A DNA stretch of 64,000 nt, taken from contig JAVHMA010000009.1 of the NCBI GenBank assembly GCA_031081715.1, positions 1 to 64,000 of the forward strand, written 5' to 3'. Shown one piece after another: positions 1 through 9,294 of the stretch (positions are counted from its first letter, which is position 1; each line of letters opens with the position of its first letter). The notes below the pieces were generated by a model. It did not search any database and was not told the DNA's origin. It was given only the letters and a program-made list of their open reading frames with translations. The translations under genes were made by a program, and so were the position numbers. This DNA comes from Armatimonadota bacterium (lineage in GTDB: Bacteria > Sysuimicrobiota > Sysuimicrobiia > Sysuimicrobiales > Humicultoraceae).

Positions 1-89
1 GCCGTCAACGTCGTCTTCCCATGATCCACATGCCCGATCGTCCCAATGTTCACGTGCGGCTTCGTCCGCTCAAACTTCTGCTTCGCCAT
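1..89 (-). CDS. tuf: Elongation factor Tu, N-terminal fragment (cut by window edge)
   Basis: The first 29 or so codons of EF-Tu are present. The frame opens [20 protein letters not shown] and continues into the P-loop GHVDHGKTT, which binds GTP. EF-Tu delivers aminoacyl-tRNA to the ribosome. The gene continues beyond base 1. A GAGAGG Shine-Dalgarno-like run lies about 12 bases before the ATG. It sits 51 bases downstream of tRNA-Thr on the same strand, the classic tRNA-Thr/tuf arrangement, and probably shares that promoter. Confidence 0.97.
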   Translation of the reverse strand, partial: MAKQKFERTKPHVNIGTIGHVDHGKTTLT

Positions 90-140
90 CTCCGTCGGCA
101 CCTCTCAGGAAGATGGCCGCCAGAAGGCGGCCGCCGATGC

Positions 141-216
141 TGGAGCCCACGACCGGATTCGAACCGGTGACCTTGTCCTTACCAAGGACACGCTCTGCCA
201 CCTGAGCTACGTGGGC
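141..216 (-). tRNA. tRNA-Thr (GGT)
   Basis: The minus strand folds as a full cloverleaf. The acceptor arm GCCCACG pairs with CGTGGGC, followed by U73 and an encoded CCA (bases 141-143). The anticodon stem TGTCC/GGACA encloses the loop TTGGTAA, giving anticodon GGT, and the T-arm contains GGTTCGAATCC. It lies just upstream of tuf, as in many bacterial tufB loci. Confidence 0.97.
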
Positions 217-228
217 GCGTCCGCGCGT

Positions 229-256
229 ATTATAGCAGAGGCCCTCCGACCGTCAA
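229..256 (-). promoter_or_regulatory. Strong vegetative promoter for tRNA-Thr/tuf
   Basis: Reading the minus strand, TTGACG (256-251), a 16-base spacer and a perfect TATAAT (234-229) precede the tRNA. The -10 is also extended (TGCTATAAT). Predicted transcription start is near 222, six bases before the mature tRNA. Confidence 0.85.
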
Positions 257-308
257 CGCGCGCAGGACGCGCCAGGCGGCCGTCGAATGGCCCGACGGGA
301 GGTCGCGC

Positions 309-377
309 ATGGACGTCTTCTTCTGGTTGCTCGCGGCGGTCATCCTCTACTTCCTCTTCATCCGGCAGCCGGGCTAG
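309..377 (+). CDS. Putative 22-residue single-span membrane miniprotein
   Basis: A short plus-strand ORF begins at ATG 309, five bases after a textbook GGGAGGT ribosome binding site (297-303). It encodes 22 residues opening MDVFFWLLAAVILYFLF and ending in a basic/polar tail (IRQPG). This is one transmembrane helix with an N-terminal acidic and a C-terminal basic residue. Its last 20 bases overlap the 3' end of the convergent kinase gene. Nothing is recognised by homology. The good Shine-Dalgarno site, near-perfect hydrophobicity and placement in the only gap between the tuf promoter and the kinase gene argue that it is translated, but a chance ORF is possible. Confidence 0.5.
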   Translation: MDVFFWLLAAVILYFLFIRQPG

Positions 378-2694
378 CGCCGTCGGTCGCGACGGGGAGG
401 ACGAGGGCGAAGGTGCTGCCCTCGCCGGGCGCGCTGCGGACGAGCGCGACGCTCCCGCCCATCCCTTCGGCCAGCTTGCGGGAGATGTAGAGGCCGAGCC
501 CGCTCCCCCCCGACGTCCGTGTCAGGCCGCGCTCGACCTGGCCGAACCGCGTGAACAGCCGGTCGTGGTGCTCCGCCGCGATGCCGGGCCCGGTGTCGCG
601 GACGTAGGTCAGGACGGTGGCGTCACGCACCTCGTGCCACACCTCGACGCGTCCCTCGGTCGTGTACCGGACGCTGTTGCCCAGCAGGTTGAGCAGGATC
701 TGCAACGTCCGCTCGGCGTCCGCGCGCACCAGGGGCAGGGCCGCGGGCCGGTAGACCAACCCGATGCCCTTGCGGTCGGCGTCCGCCCGCAGCGTCTCCA
801 CGGCCTGCCGCACCAGGTCCGGCAGCGCGACGTCCTCTACGCGCATCGTGATCGAACCCTGCTCCAGGCGCGCGGCGTCGAGGAAGTCGTTGACCATCCG
901 GATCAGGCGCGCGACGGAGGCCAGCGCCTCCTCGATCGTCTTGCGGAGGCCCGGGTCGGCGGCGGTCTCGAGGGCCAGCTCGAGGTTTCCCTTCATGACG
1001 GTCAGCGGGGTGCGGAGCTCGTGCGAGGCGATGAAAAAGAAGTCGTCCCGCAGGCGCTCCATCTCGACCTCGGCCCGGACGTCACGGAGGAGGACGACGG
1101 CGCCGCCCGGCCCGTGCGCGTCGAGGAGCGGGCTGACCGCGACCTCGATCGGGGTGGCGCCGGTGGCGGTGACGGCGCGCGCGCGCTGCCAGGGGACCCG
1201 CTGCCCGGCGAGCCCGCGGTGCAACGGCTGGTCGCGGGGCCCGAGGGGAGCGCCGTCGGGCTGCTGCAGCACGAGCAGATCGCCCAGGCGCCGGCCCGCG
1301 ACCTGGGCCGGTGCCCCGAGCAGGGCCGCGGCCGCGGCGTTGCACAGCGTCACGCGGCCGCCGGCGTCCACGGTCACCAGGCCCTCGGCCATGTTCTCGA
1401 CCACCGTCTGGAGCTGCAGGTGCGCGGCCCGGACGCGCCGCTGCTCGCCCAGGTTCCGCTGCGCCATCAAGTAGGAGAACCCGGTGACCAGCAGCAGCCC
1501 GGCGAGGCGCGGCGCGGCCACCGCGGCCAGCACGCCCGCCGGCTCGACGCGGCCGGTCCAGGCCAGCACGGTTTCGGTCAGGACCGCGGCGAGCGGGATC
1601 GCCAGCGGCACGATGATCGTCTGCGGGGCGCGGGTCCAGGCGAGCGCGATGATCGGCAGCGTGTACACGAAGAAGTACGGGCTGCGCATGCCGCCTGTCA
1701 GCGCGACCAGGAGGGCAACCAGGAAGCTGTAGATCGACACGCCGGTGACCGTGCGCGACAACCCGGCGCCCCGCACCGACCGGACGTGGAACCAGTAGAT
1801 CGTGAACAGGCTCGTGGCGAGCGCCAGGACGGCGAGCGCCAGCCGGTTCTCGACGTCGGTGCCCACGCTCCCGGCCAGCGCGATGAGGACGACGAATCCC
1901 CAGGCGGCGCTCTCGGTCGCCACCTCGTAGTCGGCGATCGCCCGCGGCTCCTCGGCGCGCTCCTCGATGCGGCGGCGGAGTAGCCGATTCAGGACCGGCT
2001 CGGCGGCGAGCGCCACGCCCAGCAGGCCGTAGGCCAGCGTGCCGGGCCAGCGACCCACCGGCACCAGCCCCGCGGCGACGACCAGCAGCGGCAGGGCGCC
2101 CAGGACCTGCGAGGCGGCGCGCAGGGGCGGGACCACCCACCCCACCGCCAGCACCGCCGCACCGGCAACCAGGGCTGCGCCCAGCGGCTCGCGTGCGGCG
2201 CCCAGCCACGAGGCCGGCGGGACCCGCAGGGTGTGCGGCGCGAGCAGGGCCTGCGCCCCGAAAACAGCGGTGACCGCCGCCACGACCGGCGCGAGCGTCG
2301 GCACGGGCCCGGCGGCCTGCACTTCGTCTGCCTCCGGGTCGGCACGGCGGAAGGCGTCGGCGATCACCCCCAGCCCCAGGGCCAGACCCGTGATCGGGGC
2401 GAGCCACAGGCCCGCTCGCGCGATGAGGGCCGCGCTCATGACCACGAGCGGCAGCGCCCCGAGGACGGCCAGCCCCACGGCCAGTGGCCCGGGCAACCGG
2501 TTCCGGGCCGCGAACGACAGCAGTACAAGCACGCCGCCAGTGACGAAGGCCATGGCGTAGCGTACCAGCCGCGTGATCATCTCCGGGTAGGCGGCTTCGA
2601 ACGAGTGGGGCGCCGCCAGCGCAAGACAGCCGAGGGCGATCTCGAGGATGCCGACGACGACGGGGAGCACCGACGGATGCAGGAACGCTGTCAC
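358..2694 (-). CDS. Membrane sensor histidine kinase with PAS domain
   Basis: A 778-residue sensor kinase that would autophosphorylate on histidine and pass the phosphate to a response regulator. The N-terminal half (about residues 1-400) has many hydrophobic helices, predicting a polytopic membrane sensor. A PAS-like segment follows (around VVENMAEGLVTVDAGGRVTL). The HisKA box FIASHELRTPL puts the phospho-acceptor near His558, then come the N box (LLNLLGNSVRY), G1 (DTGPGI) and G2 (GGSGLGLYISRK) of the ATPase domain. The start is GTG 2694 after GAGGAGGT; the open frame extends further upstream but is Arg/Pro-rich and unlike coding sequence. The divergent REC-GGDEF gene across 197 bases is the obvious partner, by inference. 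Confidence 0.9.
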   Translation of the reverse strand: MTAFLHPSVLPVVVGILEIALGCLALAAPHSFEAAYPEMITRLVRYAMAFVTGGVLVLLSFAARNRLPGPLAVGLAVLGALPLVVMSAALIARAGLWLAPITGLALGLGVIADAFRRADPEADEVQAAGPVPTLAPVVAAVTAVFGAQALLAPHTLRVPPASWLGAAREPLGAALVAGAAVLAVGWVVPPLRAASQVLGALPLLVVAAGLVPVGRWPGTLAYGLLGVALAAEPVLNRLLRRRIEERAEEPRAIADYEVATESAAWGFVVLIALAGSVGTDVENRLALAVLALATSLFTIYWFHVRSVRGAGLSRTVTGVSIYSFLVALLVALTGGMRSPYFFVYTLPIIALAWTRAPQTIIVPLAIPLAAVLTETVLAWTGRVEPAGVLAAVAAPRLAGLLLVTGFSYLMAQRNLGEQRRVRAAHLQLQTVVENMAEGLVTVDAGGRVTLCNAAAAALLGAPAQVAGRRLGDLLVLQQPDGAPLGPRDQPLHRGLAGQRVPWQRARAVTATGATPIEVAVSPLLDAHGPGGAVVLLRDVRAEVEMERLRDDFFFIASHELRTPLTVMKGNLELALETAADPGLRKTIEEALASVARLIRMVNDFLDAARLEQGSITMRVEDVALPDLVRQAVETLRADADRKGIGLVYRPAALPLVRADAERTLQILLNLLGNSVRYTTEGRVEVWHEVRDATVLTYVRDTGPGIAAEHHDRLFTRFGQVERGLTRTSGGSGLGLYISRKLAEGMGGSVALVRSAPGEGSTFALVLPVATDGASPAAG

Positions 2695-2891
2695 GACGTG
2701 GCACCTCCTCGCGAGGCGGGTGCCGGAGGGCGTCGGTCGACCAATGTTGGGGAAGAGAATACTACGGCGGCGCCGCGCGTCCTTCTCGCCGGAGGACCGG
2801 AGGCGACCGCGCCGAAATGACCGTGGGTTTGCCCGTCTCCAGGGCGCGGGCCGCGCGGGGCGGGCGCCGGAGGGAGAGGGGAACGGAGACC

Positions 2892-3907
<1,016 letters not shown>

Positions 3908-3917
<10 letters not shown>

Positions 3918-4762
3918 CCCGGGCCGGTCCCGGGGCCGCTGGCGGGGTTGAGCCACGCCTCGAAGTCGCGGCCGGCGGCCGATAGCGCCACCGTCAGCAC
4001 CGCGATCGCCAGCGCCGGCGGCAGCGCCCACCAGGCCCACGCCGACGTCGCGAACAGCAGCGGGTACCCGAAGGCCGTCTGGAGCATCAGGCCCCAGGTG
4101 ATCGCGGACGGATCGCCCAGCCCCATCAAGGCCAGCGTCGCCTCCATCAGGATCGTCCACCGCAGGGTGAGCAGGAACTTGGTCCACAGGACGGGCAGCA
4201 CCTCGGGGAGGACGCATGTGCGCAGGATCCGCGTGTCGCTCGCGCCGGCGGCGCGCGCGGCCTCGACGTAGTCGCGCCGCAGCACGCCGCGCGCCTGGCT
4301 TCGGACGACGCGCGCGTACGCGGGCCAGCTGATCAACGCGAGGCCCACGGCGAGGGAATCCGGCCCCGGCCCCCGCAGCGCCAGCAGCAGGACCAGGGCC
4401 GGCAGTTGCGGGATCGCGAGCACGCTGTCGGTGAGCGCGACCAGCGGGGCCTGGGCGCGTGGCCACGCCGCGGCCAGGACGCCCACGGTGCCGGAGAGCA
4501 GCGTCGAGAGCCCCGCGGCCGCGGCACCCAGGACCAGCGAGAACCGGGTGCCGACGAGCAACTGGCTCAACAGGTCCTGGCCGAGGTCGTTCGTCCCCAG
4601 CCAGTGCGCTCCCGACGGCGCGCCGACCGGCGCGCCCGCGGTCGCCCGCGGCGGATACGGGGCGAGCGCGCCGGCGGCCACCGCCACCCCGGCGATCAGC
4701 AGCAGGACCGCGAGCGCGACCGCCGGCAGGCGACGACGCGCGGGGGGAAGGCCACGGGTCAC
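3908..4762 (-). CDS. ABC transporter permease, DppC/OppC family
   Basis: A 284-residue inner-membrane permease of the oligopeptide/nickel type. It has an N-terminal membrane helix, then the family motif GTNDLGQDLLSQLLVGTRFS at the first core helix. The EAA loop that contacts the ATPase is recognisable as DYVEAARAAGASDTRILRTC. It is the last gene of a three-gene unit (binding protein, permease B, permease C) and overlaps the preceding permease by 4 bases (ATGA). No ATPase is encoded beside it. The substrate cannot be told from sequence; peptides, glycosides or nickel are possible for the family. Confidence 0.9.
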
Positions 4763-5733
4763 CCGCGGTCTCCCCGCAGGCGCGGGTCGAGCAGGACGGC
4801 CACGAGGTCGAGGACCGCGGTCACCGCCAGCATGACCGCGCCGAACACGAGAAAGACCCCCTGCAGGACCGGGTAGTCGCGGCGGGCGACGGCCTCAAAC
4901 AGCAGCGATCCGACGCCCGGGTAGGCGAACAGACGCTCCACCAGCGCCGCGCCGGTCATCGCGAACGCCAGCCGGAGTCCCAGCAGGGTCAGCAGGGGCG
5001 GCAGGGCGTTCCGCCACGCGTGCCAGAGCACCCTGGCGGGCGGCAACCCCTTGCCACGCGCGGCCAACAGGAACGGGGCAGCGAGCACCGGGACCAGCGC
5101 GTTGCGCGCGAGCAGGGAGAACGCGGGCACGAGCCCGATCACCAGCGTCAGGATCGGGAGGACGGCGTGCCAGAGCGCGTCGAGCACCACCCGCCACGAC
5201 CAGCCGCCGGCGGCGAGGAACGGCGTCCCGGCGCCCCCGGCGGGAAAGATCGGGAACCTCGTCCCCAGGACCACGATGAGCAGCATCGCGACCAGGGCTT
5301 CGGGCAACGCGCCCAGCCCGATGATGACCGGCTCCACCAGGCGGCTGGTAGCCGCGCGCGGACGGCAGGCGGCGATCGTTCCCAGCATCCCGCCGAGCAC
5401 CGCGGACGCCAGGACCGCCGTCCCAACCAGCAGCGCGGTCAGGGGCAACCGTTCGGCGATCATCGCGCGCACCGGCCGGTGCGTGGCCAGCGAGCGCCCC
5501 AGGTCGGCACGGAGCAATCGGCCCACCTCGTACGCGAGCTGTTCGGCCAGGGGTCGGTCGAGCCGGTAGGCGCGGCGCAGCTCCGCTTCGACGGCCGCGG
5601 GCAGCGGGACCGCGACGTCGCCCCCCGCCGCCAGGGGACTCCCGGGCAGGGCTCGGGGTAGCACGACCGCGACGACCACCATGACGACCGCGAGGGCGAG
5701 CGTGCGCACCGCCACGCGGCCGGGCCCGGCCAT
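4759..5733 (-). CDS. ABC transporter permease, DppB/OppB family
   Basis: A 324-residue permease with the usual DppB layout. One N-terminal membrane helix is followed by a periplasmic stretch with the hallmark YRLDRPLAEQL...RADLGRS, then five core helices. The ATPase-contact loop is present (RNALVPVLAAPFLLAARGKG), though diverged from the usual EAA sequence (no QDYVRTARAKG). It begins 3 bases after the binding-protein stop codon and overlaps the DppC-type gene by 4 bases, so the three genes are translationally coupled. Confidence 0.9.
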   Translation of the reverse strand: MAGPGRVAVRTLALAVVMVVVAVVLPRALPGSPLAAGGDVAVPLPAAVEAELRRAYRLDRPLAEQLAYEVGRLLRADLGRSLATHRPVRAMIAERLPLTALLVGTAVLASAVLGGMLGTIAACRPRAATSRLVEPVIIGLGALPEALVAMLLIVVLGTRFPIFPAGGAGTPFLAAGGWSWRVVLDALWHAVLPILTLVIGLVPAFSLLARNALVPVLAAPFLLAARGKGLPPARVLWHAWRNALPPLLTLLGLRLAFAMTGAALVERLFAYPGVGSLLFEAVARRDYPVLQGVFLVFGAVMLAVTAVLDLVAVLLDPRLRGDRG

Positions 5734-5736
5734 GAA

Positions 5737-7284
5737 TCAGCGGGGCAGGAAGGCCAGCTTGTTGTCGGCGAGCGGCAGGCCGTTGAGGAGGCCGCCCCGG
5801 GTCACGATCGGCGAGAACTTCCGACTGTCGTAGATCCAGAAGAACCGCCGATAGTACAGGGGCAGCGACGGCAACTCCTCCCCCAGCAGCCGCTGCATCT
5901 CCGCGATCAGGCGGCGCCGGAGGGTGGGATCGACCGCGCGGAGCTGCTGGTCGGCCAGACGCGCGTAGGATGGGGACCGCATCGCGCTGCCGCGCGCGAA
6001 GCTGTTGGCGTCTCGACCCACGAACCATGCGCGCAGGTAGTCAGGGTCCCCGCCGGAGCCGGTGTGAAAGGTAAGCAGCATCTGGAAACGTCCCTCGGCG
6101 GCCAGCGAGGCGCGGGTGGCCGGATCCACCGCGCGCACCCGCACCTCCAGGCCGACGTCGCGGAGCATGGCAGCGATGAGCTCGACGTCGCGCACCGGCG
6201 TAGCCGTCAGGTCCACCTCAAGCCGCCGGCCGTCGCGGTCGTCCAGCCACCCGTCGCCGTCCCGGTCCCCGTACCCGGCGTCGCGCAAGAGCCGTCGCGC
6301 CTGGGCCGGGTCGTAGGGATAGTCCCGCACCTCGGGTGCGTACCAGGGGTCGTTCGGCGGGACCACGCCGGGGCTGCCGACCACCGCCGGCCCTCGCACG
6401 ATGGTCTCTGCCAGGCGCCGGCGATCCAGAGCGTGCGCGATCGCCTGACGAAACGGCCGCGCGCTCGTCGGCGCCTGATCCAGGTTGAACAGCAGCCGGG
6501 CGATCGACAGGGGCTCGGTCTCCAGCACGCGGAGGAAGGGGTGCGACGCGAACGCGCGCACCACGTCGTGCGTGGTCGCCATGGCCAGATCCACCTGACC
6601 GTTCTGCACCGCCAGCACCTGACGTTCCGTCGGGACCACCGTGTAATGGATCTCGTCGGGACGCGGCCGCCCCTTGAAGTAGTCCGGAAAGGCGACGAAG
6701 CGGTACGCCCCGGCCTCGGGCCGGTAGTCGGCGAGCCGGAACGGGCCGGAGCCGAGGGCCATGCGCAGGTCCCCTTCGCGCTCGGGATGCTCGACGCCTG
6801 ACCAGACGTGCTCGGGGATGATGGGCACGACGCCCGCGATGGTTTCGAGGAAGGGCGCGAACGGCCGCCTGAGGCGGACCACCGCGGTGCGACGATCACG
6901 GACCTCGACCCCGGCGACGACCGACGCGTCCACCCACCGGAACGGGTGCCGCCGGTAGTACTCGAAAGAGAACCGCACGTCGCGGGCGGTGAGCGGCCGA
7001 CCGTCGTGCCACCGCGCCGCCGGGTGGAGGGTGAAGACGTAGGTCGCCCCATCCGGGGAGATGCGCCAGCCTTCGGCGAGCCAGGGGATGAGCCCGCGCT
7101 CGTCCTTCCAGACCAGGGTGTCGTAGAGGAAGGTGAGACGGGCGACGCCGGCCGGCCCGAGCGTCGAGAACGCAAACGGCGTCGGAAAGCCGGCGTCGGT
7201 CCACCAGGTCAGCCGCAGCGGCGTCGGGTTGGGCGGCGCAGCCGTCAGCAGGCCGGCGAGCAGGATGACAGCTATCGCCTTCAT
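5737..7284 (-). CDS. Peptide-type ABC substrate-binding protein (SBP family 5)
   Basis: A 515-residue solute-binding protein with a short signal peptide (MKAIAVILLAGLLTAAPPNP) and no lipobox cysteine. Family 5 features are clear: [53 protein letters not shown] and the C-terminal LPSLPLYYRRFFWIYD. A Ca-loop-like DRDGDGWLDDRDG lies in the middle, common in this family at the RRLLRDAGY segment. The start codon is only 4 bases after the CCA end of tRNA-Leu(TAA) and has no Shine-Dalgarno sequence outside the tRNA. It probably feeds the two permeases encoded directly downstream. Confidence 0.92.
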   Translation of the reverse strand: MKAIAVILLAGLLTAAPPNPTPLRLTWWTDAGFPTPFAFSTLGPAGVARLTFLYDTLVWKDERGLIPWLAEGWRISPDGATYVFTLHPAARWHDGRPLTARDVRFSFEYYRRHPFRWVDASVVAGVEVRDRRTAVVRLRRPFAPFLETIAGVVPIIPEHVWSGVEHPEREGDLRMALGSGPFRLADYRPEAGAYRFVAFPDYFKGRPRPDEIHYTVVPTERQVLAVQNGQVDLAMATTHDVVRAFASHPFLRVLETEPLSIARLLFNLDQAPTSARPFRQAIAHALDRRRLAETIVRGPAVVGSPGVVPPNDPWYAPEVRDYPYDPAQARRLLRDAGYGDRDGDGWLDDRDGRRLEVDLTATPVRDVELIAAMLRDVGLEVRVRAVDPATRASLAAEGRFQMLLTFHTGSGGDPDYLRAWFVGRDANSFARGSAMRSPSYARLADQQLRAVDPTLRRRLIAEMQRLLGEELPSLPLYYRRFFWIYDSRKFSPIVTRGGLLNGLPLADNKLAFLPR

Positions 7285-7288
7285 CGTC

Positions 7289-7375
7289 TGGTGGGCAGGG
7301 TGGGATTCGAACCCACACGTCCTCGCGGACAGGGCTTTTTAAGAGCCCCGCGGATGCCGGTTTCGCCACCTGCCC
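7289..7375 (-). tRNA. tRNA-Leu (TAA)
   Basis: An 87-nt class II tRNA. Acceptor GGGCAGG/CCTGCCC is followed by discriminator A and an encoded CCA (7291-7289). Anticodon stem GGGCT/AGCCC encloses CTTAAAA, anticodon TAA. A long variable arm (GTCC/GGAC) and T-arm GTGGGTTCGAATCCCAC are present. It is the third gene of a Gly-Cys-Leu tRNA run and abuts the start of the binding-protein gene. Confidence 0.97.
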
Positions 7376-7461
7376 ACTCCATTCTACGCGAGGAAGGCGC
7401 GGGAAGCACGCCTGGAGTACCGAAAAAACGCGGGGGCGGCGCAGGGCACGAGCAGAAGGGC

Positions 7462-7536
7462 TGGAGGCGGCGGCCGGATTCGAACCGGCGTATGGGGGTT
7501 TTGCAGACCCCTGCCTTGCCTCTTGGCTACGCCGCC
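7462..7536 (-). tRNA. tRNA-Cys (GCA)
   Basis: A 75-nt cloverleaf. Acceptor GGCGGCG/CGCCGCC is followed by U73 (typical for Cys) and an encoded CCA. Anticodon stem GGGGT/ACCCC encloses CTGCAAA, anticodon GCA. The T-arm is GCCGGTTCGAATCCGGC. It lies 13 bases downstream of tRNA-Gly. Confidence 0.97.
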
Positions 7537-7549
7537 GCGACGGTCGCGC

Positions 7550-7624
7550 TGGAGCGGGAGATGGGACTTGAACCCACGGCCTTCTCCTTGGCAAGGAGAC
7601 GCTCTACCCCTGAGCTACTCCCGC
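7550..7624 (-). tRNA. tRNA-Gly (GCC)
   Basis: A 75-nt cloverleaf. Acceptor GCGGGAG/CTCCCGC is followed by U73 and CCA. Anticodon stem TCTCC/GGAGA encloses TTGCCAA, anticodon GCC. The T-arm contains GTGGGTTCAAGTCCCAT. It is the first of three co-directional tRNAs. Confidence 0.97.
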
Positions 7625-7642
7625 CCGCCGCCACGCACCCCG

Positions 7643-7667
7643 ATTATAGCCAACCCCCGCGCGTCAA
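7643..7667 (-). promoter_or_regulatory. Probable promoter of the tRNA-Gly/Cys/Leu run
   Basis: A perfect TATAAT (minus strand, 7648-7643) lies 18 bases before the tRNA. The nearest -35-like TTGACG (7667-7662) is only 13 bases away, shorter than usual, so recognition may rest on the -10. Transcription could continue through the tRNAs into the ABC importer genes. Confidence 0.55.
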
Positions 7668-8659
7668 GTCCAGAACCGCCGGCGCTCCCGCAGCAGCACC
7701 GCGAGGAAGAACGGCGCCCCAAGCAGCGCGGTGAGGATCCCCACGGGTAGCTCGCCGCCGGGGAGCGCGCTGCGCGCCGCGGTGTCGGCCACGAGCAGGA
7801 GCGTGGCGCCGCCGAGCGCCGCCGCGGGCACCAGACGGCGGTGCCCCGGCCCCACGAGCAACCGCAGCAGGTGTGGCACGATGAGTCCGACAAAACCGAT
7901 GAGCCCGGCGGAGGCCACGGCCGCCGCGGCCATCATCGCGCCCGCGGCGACCAGCGTCCGGCGCGCCGGCGCGGGCGCGACGCCCAACGCGCGGGCAGCC
8001 TCGTCGCCGAGCAGCAGCGCGTCGAGCTCGCGGCCGTAGAGCCAGACCACGGCCAGACCCAGCGCCACCAGCGGCGTGGCCGCCGCGACGTGTGGCCAGC
8101 CCCGGCCCGAGAACCCGCCCATCAGCCAGTAGATCACGCGCTGCAGGCTCTCGCCGCCCGAGAGCTGCAGCCAGGACACCGCGGCGCCGAGGAATGCGCT
8201 CACGGCCACGCCCGCCAGCAGCAGGTCCTCCACCGGCGCGTCGTCGCCGCGGCGCGCCAGGCCATAGACGAGCGCGGTGGCGCCGAGCGCGCCGGCGAAC
8301 GCGAGCAGCGGAACCAGGACCACGGCGGCGCCCGCGGTGGCGAACCCCGTGAGCGCAACGGTCGCGCCGAACGCGGCGCCGGCGGAGACGCCGATCACGT
8401 ACGGATCGGCCAGCGGGTTGCGCAGCACGCCCTGGAACACGGCGCCCGCACCGGCCAGGCCAGCGCCGACGACAGCCGCGAGGAGCGCGCGGGGCACGCG
8501 CAGGTCGAGCACGATCGCACCGACCACGTCGGGCCAGGTGCGCGCGACCGGCAGACCCACCCGCTCGAGCACCACCGCAACCGCGGTGCCGACGGGGATC
8601 GCCGCCGGTCCCACAGAGATCGCGAGCGTCCAGGCGGCTGCCAGGAGCGCGGCCAGCAC
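7664..8659 (-). CDS. FecCD/BtuC-family ABC transporter permease (orphan)
   Basis: About 331 residues with eight or more hydrophobic helices. Family landmarks are DLRVPRALLAAVVGAGLAGA, FQGVLRNPLADPYVIGVSAG, YWLMGGFSGRGW, GLIGFVGLIVPHLLRLLVGP and PGGELPVGILTALLGAPFF. Such permeases import ferric siderophores, haem or cobalamin together with a periplasmic binding protein and ATPase, neither of which is adjacent. The start is taken as GTG 8659; the frame is open further upstream inside folE but has no good start there. It is the last gene of the folP-folE run, and the substrate is unknown. Confidence 0.88.
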   Translation of the reverse strand: MLAALLAAAWTLAISVGPAAIPVGTAVAVVLERVGLPVARTWPDVVGAIVLDLRVPRALLAAVVGAGLAGAGAVFQGVLRNPLADPYVIGVSAGAAFGATVALTGFATAGAAVVLVPLLAFAGALGATALVYGLARRGDDAPVEDLLLAGVAVSAFLGAAVSWLQLSGGESLQRVIYWLMGGFSGRGWPHVAAATPLVALGLAVVWLYGRELDALLLGDEAARALGVAPAPARRTLVAAGAMMAAAAVASAGLIGFVGLIVPHLLRLLVGPGHRRLVPAAALGGATLLLVADTAARSALPGGELPVGILTALLGAPFFLAVLLRERRRFWT

Positions 8660-8703
8660 GGGTTCGGTCGCGGGCCGGGGACGGGGCAGGGGCTGCGGCG
8701 CGG

Positions 8704-9294
8704 CTACCGGCGGCCCTCCACGATCGCGAAGAACTCGGCGCGGGTGCGGGCGTCGTCGCGAAAGATGCCGCGCGTCGCCGAGGTGACGACCCGGCTCCCG
8801 GGTTTCCTCACCCCGCGCATCGTCATGCACAGATGCTCCGCCTCCACGACCACGCCGGCCCCACGGGCCCGCAGGCCACCCTCGCAGAGCAGGTCAGCGA
8901 CCTGCGAGGTGAACCGCTCCTGCACCTGCGGCCGACGGGCCAGCATCTCCACCACGCGCGCGATCTTGCTGATCCCAATGATACGGCCGTCGGGAATATA
9001 CCCCACGTGCGCCACGCCGTGGAACGGCAGCAGGTGATGCTCGCACAGCGAGTAGAACGGGATGTCCCGCACGACGATCAGCTCGTGATGGTTCTCCTCG
9101 AACCCAACCTCGAGCAGCGCGAACGGGTCGGCGCCTACGCCGCCGAGCAGCTCGGCGTACATCTCCGCGATGCGCCGGGGCGTCTCCCGCAGGCCCTCGC
9201 GCGTCGGGTCCTCGCCCACGGCTTCCAGGATCGCCCGGACGGCGGCCTCGATGCGCGCCTTGTCCACCTCGGGCTTCGTCACGCCCACCGTCAT
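8704..9294 (-). CDS. folE: GTP cyclohydrolase I
   Basis: A 196-residue FolE1 that converts GTP to dihydroneopterin triphosphate, the first step to tetrahydrofolate. The zinc ligands are Cys84 and His87 in SLCEHHLLPF and Cys155 in HLCMTMRG. The GRIIGISKIARVVE segment and the C-terminal TRAEFF motif are intact, and the length is normal. It overlaps folP by 4 bases (ATGA), so two folate genes are coupled. Confidence 0.97.
   Translation of the reverse strand: MTVGVTKPEVDKARIEAAVRAILEAVGEDPTREGLRETPRRIAEMYAELLGGVGADPFALLEVGFEENHHELIVVRDIPFYSLCEHHLLPFHGVAHVGYIPDGRIIGISKIARVVEMLARRPQVQERFTSQVADLLCEGGLRARGAGVVVEAEHLCMTMRGVRKPGSRVVTSATRGIFRDDARTRAEFFAIVEGRR

Noticed and set aside
46-1983. A 645-codon plus-strand frame across the tRNA-Thr and the kinase gene
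   Set aside because: It includes a tRNA, runs antisense to a well-supported kinase and has an Arg/Gly/Asp-biased composition.
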